From: Desulfobacca acetoxidans
GTDB taxonomy: Bacteria > Desulfobacterota > Desulfobaccia > Desulfobaccales > 0-14-0-80-60-11
Assembly: GCA_022736495.1 (NCBI GenBank)
Contig: DZCR01000132.1
Coordinates: forward strand, 1-9,198
Length of the DNA stretch: 9,198 bases
Reading direction: 5' to 3'
Shown piece after piece: positions 1 through 6,117 of this stretch (within the stretch, counting starts at the first letter, position 1; every line of letters begins with the position of its first letter). Below the pieces are notes generated by a model. The model was not told where the DNA came from. It was given only the letters and a program-made list of their open reading frames with translations, and did no database searches. The position numbers were made by a program, and so were the translations under genes.

Positions 1-1414
1 TGATATCCCTGGGTTTGGAAATCCGCACAGCCAGGGCCAGGGCTTTTTTCCGGTCCGTTTCCACCAGGAACCCTTTTTTAAAGGGGTTGACCAGGGGGTC
101 TTCATCGGTGAGCCTTTCCGTGCCGGTCATGCCTTTCAGGATATCCCGGACAATGGCCTCCGGGTTTTCCGTCCTGGGGTTATCCGAGGTCACAATGGCA
201 ATATCACTGTATTCACAGGCGATACGGCCCATCAAGGGGCGTTTGGAGCGGTCTCGGTCCCCGCCGCAGCCGAATACGGTGATGAGTCTTTTGGGGGCCC
301 TTGCTTTCAGGGTAGTTAATATGGATTCAAGGGCATCCGGTGTATGGGCGTAGTCCACAAACATGAACCGGTCCATGGGATGGTCCACTTTTTCAAGTCG
401 TCCCGGCACAAATCGACAGGCTTCAATCCCTTTTTTAAGGGTCTCGGGGCCGATGCCAAGGGCCTGGGCCGCACCGGCGGCGCATAAAATATTTTCCAGG
501 TTGAACCGTCCGGTCAGGGAAGATGAAAATTCAATGGACCCGCCGCCAAGGCAGAGGGTCCCGGAGAGTCCGCGGATATCGTCCATGATATCTTCGGCAT
601 GAATGTCGGCTTTTCTTCTCGTGCTGATGGAAATCTTTTTGCCTTTAAGGATGTCGAACAGAAGGGCGCCTTTTTCATCATCAATGTTCAGAACGGCCGG
701 GGCATGGTTTTTCCCCTTTGCTCCCAGGAATCCGGTGAAAAACCGTTTTTTACATTCAAAATAGTCTCCCAGGGTTTTATGATAGTCCAGATGGTCCTGG
801 GTCAGGTTGGTGAAGATGCCCGCATCAAATTTGCAGAAATCCACCCGGTTCAGGTCAAGCCCGTGGGAGGACACTTCCATGATCACATGGGTAATCCCTG
901 CGTCTTTCATTTCAGCCAGGGCCTTCTGGAGGTCAATGGAATCCGGTGTGGTGACGGGATTGTCAAACTCCTTTCCATTATAGCGGATGTTGACCGTGCC
1001 GATGACCCCGGTATTGAACCCGGCTGCTTTGAATATACTTTCCAGGATAAAGGTGGTGGTGGTTTTTCCGTTGGTCCCGGTGACGCCCACAAGGACCAGG
1101 GTGTCCGAGGGATTTCCGTAAAAACGGGCGGCCACGGCGGCCATGGCCGGCCTTGAATTCTCAACAAGGAAGACATGGTCCCGGTTTTTCGGATTGGACT
1201 CGGCAATGACGGCAACGGCCCCGTTTTCAATGGCCTGATCCATATAATCGTGCCCGTCGGCCTTGAGTCCTTTGACGGCAATAAAAAGGCTGCCGGGCCG
1301 GACCGCCTTTGAATTGGAGGCAATGGACAGGATCTCCGGATCATAGGCGCTTTCCCCCTTTGACAGGGAAGGGGAGGCCGACCCGCAGGCTTTAAGGAGG
1401 AGGGACAGCTTCAA
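1..1414 (-). CDS. murE: UDP-N-acetylmuramoyl-tripeptide synthetase, diaminopimelate-adding (MurE), 3' end cut off
   Basis: This cytoplasmic Mur ligase uses ATP to join meso-diaminopimelate to UDP-MurNAc-L-Ala-D-Glu in peptidoglycan precursor synthesis. The first 471 residues are in the window, so only the last few tens are missing. I chose a TTG start at 1414. It has a strong AAGGAGG Shine-Dalgarno 6 bases upstream and overlaps the ftsI stop by 4 bases (TTGA), and the reading frame is open from there to the window edge. Visible motifs are the ATP-binding GVTGTNGKTTT loop (about residues 110-120, K117), SSHGL at 182-186, the probable carbamylated lysine K222 (aligning with E. coli K224), and DNPR at 411-414. 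DNPR is the meso-DAP-selecting motif of Gram-negative MurE (E. coli 413-416); a lysine-adding enzyme would differ there. The constant two-residue offset from E. coli indicates an intact, full-length-type protein. It is the last visible gene of the dcw unit; murF would be expected next, outside the window. Confidence 0.96.
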   Translation of the reverse strand, partial: MKLSLLLKACGSASPSLSKGESAYDPEILSIASNSKAVRPGSLFIAVKGLKADGHDYMDQAIENGAVAVIAESNPKNRDHVFLVENSRPAMAAVAARFYGNPSDTLVLVGVTGTNGKTTTTFILESIFKAAGFNTGVIGTVNIRYNGKEFDNPVTTPDSIDLQKALAEMKDAGITHVIMEVSSHGLDLNRVDFCKFDAGIFTNLTQDHLDYHKTLGDYFECKKRFFTGFLGAKGKNHAPAVLNIDDEKGALLFDILKGKKISISTRRKADIHAEDIMDDIRGLSGTLCLGGGSIEFSSSLTGRFNLENILCAAGAAQALGIGPETLKKGIEACRFVPGRLEKVDHPMDRFMFVDYAHTPDALESILTTLKARAPKRLITVFGCGGDRDRSKRPLMGRIACEYSDIAIVTSDNPRTENPEAIVRDILKGMTGTERLTDEDPLVNPFKKGFLVETDRKKALALAVRISKPRDI

Positions 1415-3144
1415 TTTTTCCCTCCTTCGGATACCAGGGCCACCATATTTTTATTTTTTTCCGGCGGAATGTTCAGGTAATTGAAGGATTCGGCCATGAT
1501 GGTTTTAAATGCCGGGGCTGCCACATCCCCGCCGTAATACTGCTTTTGGGGCTCATCCACGATGACCAGGATGGCCAGTTCCGGCTTTTCCAGGGGAGCG
1601 AATCCGGCAAAGACCGACGTATATTTATTTTTGGCATATCCCCTGCCGCCTTCGGACACCTTCTGGGCCGTACCGGTTTTCCCGCAGATCTCATACCCGT
1701 CGATGATAGCCTTGGTGCCGGTTCCTTCCCGGCTGACCACCAGGTTCATCATGGCCTTGATTTCATGGGCGGTTTCAGGGGAGACGGCCCTGCGGACAAT
1801 TTCAGGCTGATATTCCTGGATGAGTTCTCCCTGGCTGGAGATGATTTTTTTCACCAGCATGGGTTTCATGAGATTGCCGCCGTTGGCAATGGCGCTGATG
1901 CCGGTGATCAATTGAAGTGCTGAAGCAGATATGCCCTGGCCAAAGGAGATGGCCCCGGAGTCTATTTTTGACCATTTCCGGTAAGGGATGAGGTTGCCGG
2001 GGGTTTCCCCGGTAATGCCGATGCTGGTCCGGCTGCCGAATCCGAACCCGGACAGGCAGTTATACAAAGCCTTATCCCCGATGGATTCCGTGATTTTGGC
2101 AGCGCCGATATTGCTGGAGAGCTGGATGATCTGGCTGATGGTGAGCCATTCATAGGAATGGGTGTCGTGGATGGTAAAGCTTCCGATACGGTAGATGCCT
2201 TTTTCACAGAAAATAATGGTTTTAGGGGTCACCCCTTTTTCCATGGCCGCGGCAGCGGTGAACACCTTCATGGCGGAACCCGGCTCAAAAGCATCGGTCA
2301 CGGCCCGGTTCCGGTAGGTATCCCTGTCATATCCCTTGTAATTATTGGGGTTGAATTCAGGGTAATGGGCAATGGCCAGGAGTTCCCCGGTGCCGGGTCT
2401 CATCACCAGCGCCATTCCCGATCTGGCCTGGTGGTTGGTGACAGCCTGCTCAAGGGCCTGTTCACTTAAAAATTGAATCTTTTTATCAAGGGTGAGAACA
2501 ATGGAATCCCCTTTTAACTCGGAATTCCGTTTTTTCTCATAGTCCAGTATCCTTCCGTTTCCGTCCCGGGTGATGCTGATTTTCCGGCTCCGGCCTTCCA
2601 GGATGGAATTGTACCGGTTTTCAAGGCCTTCAAGCCCGGAATCGTCGGCCCCTGTGAATCCGATCACCTGGGCGGCAAGGCTTCTGTTGGGATAATACCG
2701 TGTGGAATCATTTTCAAAATAGATCCCCGTGATGTTTAATGCCCGGATTTTTTCCGCCTGGTCCGGGGTCACCCCCCGTTGCACCCAGGCAAACATCCGC
2801 TTGGAAGAAAGGGTTTCCTTAAGAATTTTCGGGTTGATACCCAGGAGGGCTCCAATTTTTTTGGCTGCATCCCCCGCATCGGCGATTTTGGCCGGGCAGG
2901 CGGTAATGGAGACGGCATCAATGCTGGCCCCGAGCTTGTTCATATTCTGATCCAGGATCTGTCCCCGCTCTCCCTTGATGGTGATATTCCTGGAATAATC
3001 ATTTTCAGCCTTTTCCGATAATTCTTTGGCTTTGAACACCTGAATATCAAAGGATTTGCCGCAAAGCAGCAGAATCGAGGCCACCAGAATGAACTGGATG
3101 ACAACGATTCTTCTTCTGATGCGGTTATTAAAATCCCCTGCCAT
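1411..3144 (-). CDS. ftsI: Septal peptidoglycan transpeptidase (class B penicillin-binding protein, FtsI/PBP3)
   Basis: This is a 577-residue class B PBP that cross-links septal peptidoglycan in the periplasm as part of the divisome. It has a short cytoplasmic N-terminus rich in Arg, one membrane anchor (about residues 13-29) and a PBP-dimer domain that begins near GERGQILD (58-65). The transpeptidase domain carries all three active-site motifs: SAMK with catalytic S290 and K293, SSN at 343-345, and KTG at 489-491. The chain ends soon after the transpeptidase domain, with no PASTA repeats. An upstream in-frame start at 3249 would add 35 residues of unlikely sequence read from within ftsL. I chose the ATG at 3144 because it has AGGAGAGG 6-7 bases upstream, overlaps the ftsL stop by one base (TAATG), and gives the usual short N-terminus before the anchor. 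Its stop overlaps murE. Partners by family knowledge are FtsW, FtsL, FtsB and FtsQ. Confidence 0.96.
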   Translation of the reverse strand: MAGDFNNRIRRRIVVIQFILVASILLLCGKSFDIQVFKAKELSEKAENDYSRNITIKGERGQILDQNMNKLGASIDAVSITACPAKIADAGDAAKKIGALLGINPKILKETLSSKRMFAWVQRGVTPDQAEKIRALNITGIYFENDSTRYYPNRSLAAQVIGFTGADDSGLEGLENRYNSILEGRSRKISITRDGNGRILDYEKKRNSELKGDSIVLTLDKKIQFLSEQALEQAVTNHQARSGMALVMRPGTGELLAIAHYPEFNPNNYKGYDRDTYRNRAVTDAFEPGSAMKVFTAAAAMEKGVTPKTIIFCEKGIYRIGSFTIHDTHSYEWLTISQIIQLSSNIGAAKITESIGDKALYNCLSGFGFGSRTSIGITGETPGNLIPYRKWSKIDSGAISFGQGISASALQLITGISAIANGGNLMKPMLVKKIISSQGELIQEYQPEIVRRAVSPETAHEIKAMMNLVVSREGTGTKAIIDGYEICGKTGTAQKVSEGGRGYAKNKYTSVFAGFAPLEKPELAILVIVDEPQKQYYGGDVAAPAFKTIMAESFNYLNIPPEKNKNMVALVSEGGKN

Positions 3145-3464
3145 TATCCGTCCTCTCCTGAAAGATAGATGGTCTGCGCCATGGTCACCGTTGAAAGATG
3201 TAGACGGTTTCCGGCGATCCGGGTGATCCTTGCATCGGATTTGAGCCATTCCATTTCCGCCAGCAAGGCCTTGTGATAGGACCGCTTCTCCAGAAGGCGC
3301 TCTTCCGCCTTTGAAATCCGTAAAAGGGCCTGGGTGGATTCGGTCCTGATCCAGGTATAGGCCATGAGTTCGGCAAACAGGATAAAAATGATCAGGAGCC
3401 AGAGAGAACCGGTGCTCTTTTTGGGGATGGGGCGTTTCATCATTTTAATCGTGTTGGCTGCCAT
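3144..3464 (-). CDS. ftsL: Cell division protein FtsL
   Basis: This small bitopic membrane protein of the divisome bridges FtsB/FtsQ to the FtsWI synthase. It has 106 residues with the chosen ATG at 3464. The N-terminus is basic (KMMKRPIPKK), followed by one membrane helix at about 19-38 and then a charged, leucine-bearing periplasmic helix (about 45-75) suited to coiled-coil pairing with FtsB. Sequence conservation in FtsL is poor, so the call rests on size, topology and position between rsmH and ftsI. The start is uncertain. The ATG at 3464 lies 4 bases after the rsmH stop but has only a weak ribosome site. A TTG at 3524 would overlap rsmH by 56 bases, and an ATG pair at 3443/3440 would shorten the cytoplasmic tail. 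Coupling to rsmH translation probably compensates for the weak ribosome site. The stop TAA overlaps the ftsI ATG. Confidence 0.88.
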   Translation of the reverse strand: MAANTIKMMKRPIPKKSTGSLWLLIIFILFAELMAYTWIRTESTQALLRISKAEERLLEKRSYHKALLAEMEWLKSDARITRIAGNRLHLSTVTMAQTIYLSGEDG

Positions 3465-3468
3465 ATTT

Positions 3469-4407
3469 TTAAAGCTTTTGGGCCACCCGTAATTTTGCGC
3501 TTCTGGCCATGGGGTTGGATTCAATTTCCTGTTTTGACGGAACCAGGGCTCTTCTGAACACGGATTTCATCTTAGGCACAAAACCGCACACACATTCCGG
3601 AAGGGTTTTCGGACAGGTGCAGCCGTTTTCAAACCTGCGCAGGGCCTGCTTGACGATCCGGTCTTCCAGGGAATGAAAGGAGATGACGCAAAGCCGCCCA
3701 TCCTTTAAAAGAAGAGAGGGGACTTCCGCCATAAAGGTCTCCAGTTGCTCCAGTTCTTTGTTGACGGAGATTCTGAGAGCCTGGAAAACCCTTGTGGAAG
3801 GATGTATCCGCTGTTTTGCCGCGCTTTTTTTGGGAACGGCTGCAGTGATGATCCGTGAAAGCGCCGTACTGGTTTGGATTGGGGTTTTGATTCGTTCTTC
3901 CACTATTTTTCTTGCAATGCGCCGGGAGAATTTTTCTTCCCCATATTTAAAAAAAATATCCGTCAATTCACTCTCGGGGAATGAATTGACAATTTCAAAG
4001 GCCGTCAAAGGGTTTCGAATATCCATTCGCATATCCAATGGTTCATTCTGATTAAAACTAAAGCCTCGGTTACTGTTTTTAAGTTGGTTCAGTGAAAAGC
4101 CTAAATCAAGGACGATTGCATTTACACCCGTTATCCCCATAGCGCTCAGAATCCGGGGAAGATCTGAAAAATTGCTGTGGAACAAACGTACCTGGTCTTT
4201 AAACGGGTGCAACACGTCTGTAGCATGGCGGATTGCATCTGCATCCTGATCGATCCCGATCAGCAGCCCATCCGGGAGTATGGCCCTGATGGTTGAGAAA
4301 GCATGTCCCGCCCCACCCAGCGTGCAATCCACACAAATATGGCCGGGTTTAAGGTTCTGGTGCTCCTGCACCTCTTGAGGCATTACAGACGTATGCTCAA
4401 ATCCCAT
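3469..4407 (-). CDS. rsmH: 16S rRNA (cytosine(1402)-N(4))-methyltransferase RsmH (MraW)
   Basis: This SAM-dependent enzyme methylates N4 of C1402 in the decoding centre of 16S rRNA. It has 312 residues, the usual length. Motifs in order are HTSVM near the N-terminus (5-9), the SAM-binding TLGGAGH (29-35), GIDQD (51-55), RGFSF (114-118), DMRMD (125-129), HPSTRVFQALRI (202-213), CVISFHSLEDR (240-250), a cysteine cluster CTCP...CVCG (263-275) and the closing NPMARSAKLR (298-307). The stretch at 101-110 reads DLGFSLNQLK, where the family usually has DLGVSSxQLD, so this segment has drifted. The ATG at 4407 lies 2 bases past the mraZ stop TAG, with only a weak AGGG upstream, so translational coupling to mraZ is likely. 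It sits in the standard second position of the dcw cluster. Confidence 0.97.
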   Translation of the reverse strand: MGFEHTSVMPQEVQEHQNLKPGHICVDCTLGGAGHAFSTIRAILPDGLLIGIDQDADAIRHATDVLHPFKDQVRLFHSNFSDLPRILSAMGITGVNAIVLDLGFSLNQLKNSNRGFSFNQNEPLDMRMDIRNPLTAFEIVNSFPESELTDIFFKYGEEKFSRRIARKIVEERIKTPIQTSTALSRIITAAVPKKSAAKQRIHPSTRVFQALRISVNKELEQLETFMAEVPSLLLKDGRLCVISFHSLEDRIVKQALRRFENGCTCPKTLPECVCGFVPKMKSVFRRALVPSKQEIESNPMARSAKLRVAQKL

Positions 4408-4409
4408 TG

Positions 4410-4853
4410 CTACAACCCTAGGGAAGCGATTTCCTCTCTGACTTCCTCTTTTTTAAGTTTTTGCTCCGTTCGTTTATTGACCTCATCCCATTTGGCCCGG
4501 TCCCAGATTTCAAAATGATCCAGGTTCCCCACCAGAACGATTTCCTTTTCAAGTCCGGCATAGGCCCTTAGACTTTTGGGAATCAGGATGCGGTCCTGGT
4601 TATCCAGCACACACTCACAGGAATTTCCCAGGAAAAACCGTCTAAACTCCGCCATGGCAGCGCTTTTTGCCGCCAGGATCAGGGTTTCCACTTTTTCCCA
4701 CTCCCTGAATGTATACGCATACAGGCAATCGTCCTTGTTTGAGATCATGACACCGGTGCCTTTTTCCTCATCCTCCAGGTCCACCCTGAACCTTGCGGGG
4801 ATAATGATCCGGCCTTTGGCGTCAATTGTATGAAAGGAGCTTGATCGAAACAC
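4410..4853 (-). CDS. mraZ: Transcriptional regulator MraZ
   Basis: This is a 147-residue DNA-binding protein of the AbrB/SpoVT double-repeat fold. In studied bacteria it forms rings and represses its own dcw promoter, and it is the first gene of the cluster. Two related half-domains are visible: DAKGRIIIPARFR (11-23) and DNQDRILIPKSLR (84-96). Each is the DxxGR-type DNA-contacting strand of the family. In the second copy the usual glycine is aspartate (D87), a deviation from the consensus. The C-terminal tail after about residue 117 is highly charged and helical. The start is GTG at 4853, with AAGG about 9 bases upstream; it gives the expected N-terminus (VFRSSSFHTID). The stop lies 2 bases before rsmH. 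A matching operator (three GTGG repeats at 10 bp spacing) lies 34-57 bases upstream, so autoregulation is likely. Confidence 0.96.
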   Translation of the reverse strand: MFRSSSFHTIDAKGRIIIPARFRVDLEDEEKGTGVMISNKDDCLYAYTFREWEKVETLILAAKSAAMAEFRRFFLGNSCECVLDNQDRILIPKSLRAYAGLEKEIVLVGNLDHFEIWDRAKWDEVNKRTEQKLKKEEVREEIASLGL

Positions 4854-4886
4854 TTATTTAAGCCTTGGTTAATAACATTAACTCAT

Positions 4887-4910
4887 CCACTTACCACCAC
4901 CTTGAACCAC
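4887..4910 (-). promoter_or_regulatory. Probable MraZ operator (three GTGG repeats, 10 bp period)
   Basis: On the minus strand, reading toward mraZ, GTGG occurs at 4910-4907, 4900-4897 and 4890-4887. The repeats start exactly 10 bases apart, so all face the same side of the helix. A further out-of-phase GTGG lies at 4897-4894. In E. coli MraZ is known to bind three direct repeats of TGGGN separated by 5 bases, the same 10 bp period. The location just upstream of mraZ and next to a candidate promoter fits autorepression of the dcw cluster. The spacing and repeats are seen directly; binding is inferred. Confidence 0.75.
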
Positions 4911-4911
4911 A

Positions 4912-4939
4912 CTTTTACGAAAAATCTCCACCAAGTCAA
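4912..4939 (-). promoter_or_regulatory. Candidate sigma70 promoter of the mraZ-rsmH-ftsL-ftsI-murE unit
   Basis: On the minus strand TTGACT (4939-4934) is followed after 16 bases by TAAAAG (4917-4912). That is five of six matches to the -35 consensus and four of six to the -10. Transcription would begin near 4905, inside the GTGG repeat array, so MraZ bound there would block initiation. A second candidate is the perfect TATAAT at 4952-4947 with a poor -35, which would give a longer leader. Neither can be proven by eye. Confidence 0.45.
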
Positions 4940-4992
4940 GAAAAATATTATAAATCTTTTAAAATTTTTTATATAGCCTTGTAAAATGCCAT

Positions 4993-4998
4993 TATAAT
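4993..4998 (+). promoter_or_regulatory. Perfect -10 box facing the orphan gene (weak -35)
   Basis: TATAAT at 4993-4998 on the plus strand would start a transcript near 5005, directed away from mraZ and toward the gene at 5353. The -35 is poor: TATATA at 4970-4975 with a 17-base spacer. That hexamer is self-complementary and sits at the same 17-base distance from the minus-strand TATAAT at 4952-4947. The layout is therefore a mirror-symmetric divergent pair. The surrounding bases are very AT-rich, so chance matches are possible. Confidence 0.3.
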
Positions 4999-5006
4999 TT
5001 AAGATC

Positions 5007-5030
5007 GGTAAGTGGGTGCAAAGTGGAGGG
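5007..5030 (+). repeat. Second GTGG cluster, inverted relative to the mraZ operator
   Basis: The plus strand shows GGTAAGTGG at 5007-5015, followed by GTGGA at 5023-5027. The 9-mer GGTAAGTGG also occurs on the minus strand in the mraZ operator (4895-4887), so the two clusters form an inverted pair about 110 bases apart. The spacing here is 11 bases and not 10, and only two clear repeats are present. It may be a weaker MraZ site, a remnant of a duplication, or coincidence. Confidence 0.35.
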
Positions 5031-5059
5031 AGGCTAACACATTTCTAAAATTCAGCCTG

Positions 5060-5160
5060 GGAGGATGCCGTTTGGTTTTTCGTTTCCCCGTTCCGTGCAT
5101 GGTTCAAACACGGGTTTCCAGCCCGGCAAAAAACGAAACCGGCCCAATAGGAATGGCTCC
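5060..5160 (+). other. GC-rich patch with nested inverted repeats (possible structured RNA)
   Basis: This patch differs in composition from the AT-rich flanks and contains a nested set of complementary arms. GGAG (5060-5063) can pair with CTCC (5157-5160) and GCC (5067-5069) with GGC (5141-5143). GGTTT-tt-CGTTT (5074-5085) can pair with AAACGAAACC (5131-5140), giving 10 pairs with a two-base bulge. Inside, CCCGT (5087-5091) can pair with ACGGG (5110-5114). A separate small hairpin, CAGGAA/TTTCTG, lies at 5186-5202. No known riboswitch, SRP RNA, tmRNA or RNase P signature was recognised. The strand is not certain, because the same arms pair on the minus strand. If transcribed on plus, it would be a leader about 190 bases upstream of the gene at 5353. 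Confidence 0.35.
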
Positions 5161-5352
5161 AATAAAGTTGAATAACCGGGCAAATCAGGAAGTGACTTTC
5201 TGTATGGATAAATCTGAAATTAAAGTTTGCAGATTGAAAAAATCAGTGATATGAAAAATTTAATCCTTCGTTCAATTTTTTGGTCGGATCATATTCAGAT
5301 TGTAAAGATATACGGAACTACACATTAATTTGTTAATCCTCAGGGAGAGATT

Positions 5353-6012
5353 GTGGCATTACTTGCAGGAATAGAGTTTCATTTTGATTTGGACTTTCAT
5401 GAGGTACCACTGCAAGAAGCCGAACAATACCTGAAAGGGTTGACATCTAAATATGCAAACCTAATTTTTGACCAACAACCAGAAGTCCATGCAAGACTTG
5501 AAGATGGCAGCCTTAAAGTAACTTTAGCCGTGATCGGTGCTTTATACATCGGTATTGGACAGTATGGCTCGTTTCGATCGGGTATTGACTACATGATCAA
5601 AGACGCTAAATCATTAAAAGAATTGGTCACCAGTGAAATAGTAAAAAATGGGATGAATGAAGCAGATATAATTGAAAGCAAAAAATGTCACTGTGATCCT
5701 GACAAGATCCGCAGGGTTCTAATCGCTATCGATCGCATTGAGTCAAATAGAAATCTTCCAAAATCTGCTTTAAAGAAAGAGCTTTCAAAAATAAGAACGT
5801 CCGTCCGAAATATATGTGGTTCTTTGACTGATGAGGATGCTGGCCTTTTTGCCATATCAATTAATGATATATACTGGCCTCAAGATAGAGACATCCCTTA
5901 TTTTGTCGAACGTTACAAGTTGGTGGCTAGAGAAGAAGACATATTGCACTATCCTGTAGCGAATATCGAAGAACCAAGGGTTATCAAGGCATTACAGCGG
6001 ACAAGCCGCTGA
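5353..6012 (+). CDS. Orphan protein of unknown function, AT-rich, probably acquired
   Basis: This is an intact 219-residue open frame that I do not recognise. The GTG start at 5353 is supported by GGGAGAG at 5343-5349; no other nearby start has as good a ribosome site. The N-terminal part (about 1-55) looks alpha/beta. Next comes a hydrophobic run at 56-69 (VTLAVIGALYIGIG), too short for a confident membrane helix, leading into a distinctive QYGSFRSGIDYM segment (70-81). After a charged helical stretch there is a KKCHCDPDK motif (110-118) and a mostly helical, charged middle; the C-terminal third has tryptophan and aromatic residues (IYWPQDRDIPYF, 173-184). No signal peptide is evident. GC content is clearly lower than in the flanking genes, and codons favour A/T at third positions. 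It stands alone between the dcw cluster and a minus-strand operon. A small sensor or adaptor of an accessory or defence type is possible, but no function is assigned. Confidence 0.8.
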   Translation: MALLAGIEFHFDLDFHEVPLQEAEQYLKGLTSKYANLIFDQQPEVHARLEDGSLKVTLAVIGALYIGIGQYGSFRSGIDYMIKDAKSLKELVTSEIVKNGMNEADIIESKKCHCDPDKIRRVLIAIDRIESNRNLPKSALKKELSKIRTSVRNICGSLTDEDAGLFAISINDIYWPQDRDIPYFVERYKLVAREEDILHYPVANIEEPRVIKALQRTSR

Positions 6013-6079
6013 ATGCGAAGTCACCTGACAATTTTAATCAAACCGATATTTCCAGAGAGTCTTTTATAATTTGCTTGAG

Positions 6080-6102
6080 AACAGGCCCCTCACAGGGCTG
6101 TT
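6080..6102. repeat. Inverted repeat between convergent genes
   Basis: AACAGgCCC (6080-6088) and GGGCTGTT (6095-6102) pair over 8 bp with one bulged G, around a six-base loop. It sits between the 3' ends of the plus-strand orphan gene and the minus-strand operon, a typical terminator position. Neither strand carries a T-run after the stem, so intrinsic termination is doubtful. Confidence 0.3.
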
Positions 6103-6117
6103 CATTTCCCCCGGCGG

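Larger units (their letters stand above)
4854..5352. other. Gene-free divergent region between mraZ and the orphan gene
   Basis: This stretch of about 500 bases contains no coding region I can support. It divides into three parts. Bases 4854-5006 are AT-rich DNA with the mraZ promoter, the GTGG operator and two mirror-image TATAAT boxes. Bases 5007-5200 hold the second GTGG cluster and the GC-rich inverted-repeat patch. Bases 5203-5352 are AT-rich and hold the ribosome site of the orphan gene; no convincing promoter for it was seen there. The open frame at 5012-5254 has no good start and an unprotein-like composition. Confidence 0.7.

Noticed and set aside
599..1156. 185-residue plus-strand open frame opposite murE
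   Set aside because: It is antisense to a conserved enzyme whose ATP-binding and lysine motifs lie on the minus strand. Its composition is that of a reverse-strand shadow.
907..1344. 145-residue minus-strand open frame
   Set aside because: It is out of frame with murE on the same strand, and its Pro/Ser/Arg-rich translation is typical of a frameshifted reading of a GC-rich gene.
5040..5210. Cobalamin or cyclic-di-GMP riboswitch
   Set aside because: Short stretches recall parts of these classes, but the diagnostic conserved cores are absent.
5012..5254. 80-residue plus-strand open frame with a GTG start
   Set aside because: It has no proper ribosome site, the start lies in the GTGG cluster, and the translation is low in protein-like pattern. 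The DNA shows inverted repeats more than codon structure.
6065..6070. TATAAT on the plus strand after the orphan gene
   Set aside because: There is no -35 at a suitable distance and no plus-strand gene downstream.
6080..6102. Intrinsic terminator for either converging gene
   Set aside because: The stem is plausible but no T-tract follows it on either strand, so I kept it only as an inverted repeat.
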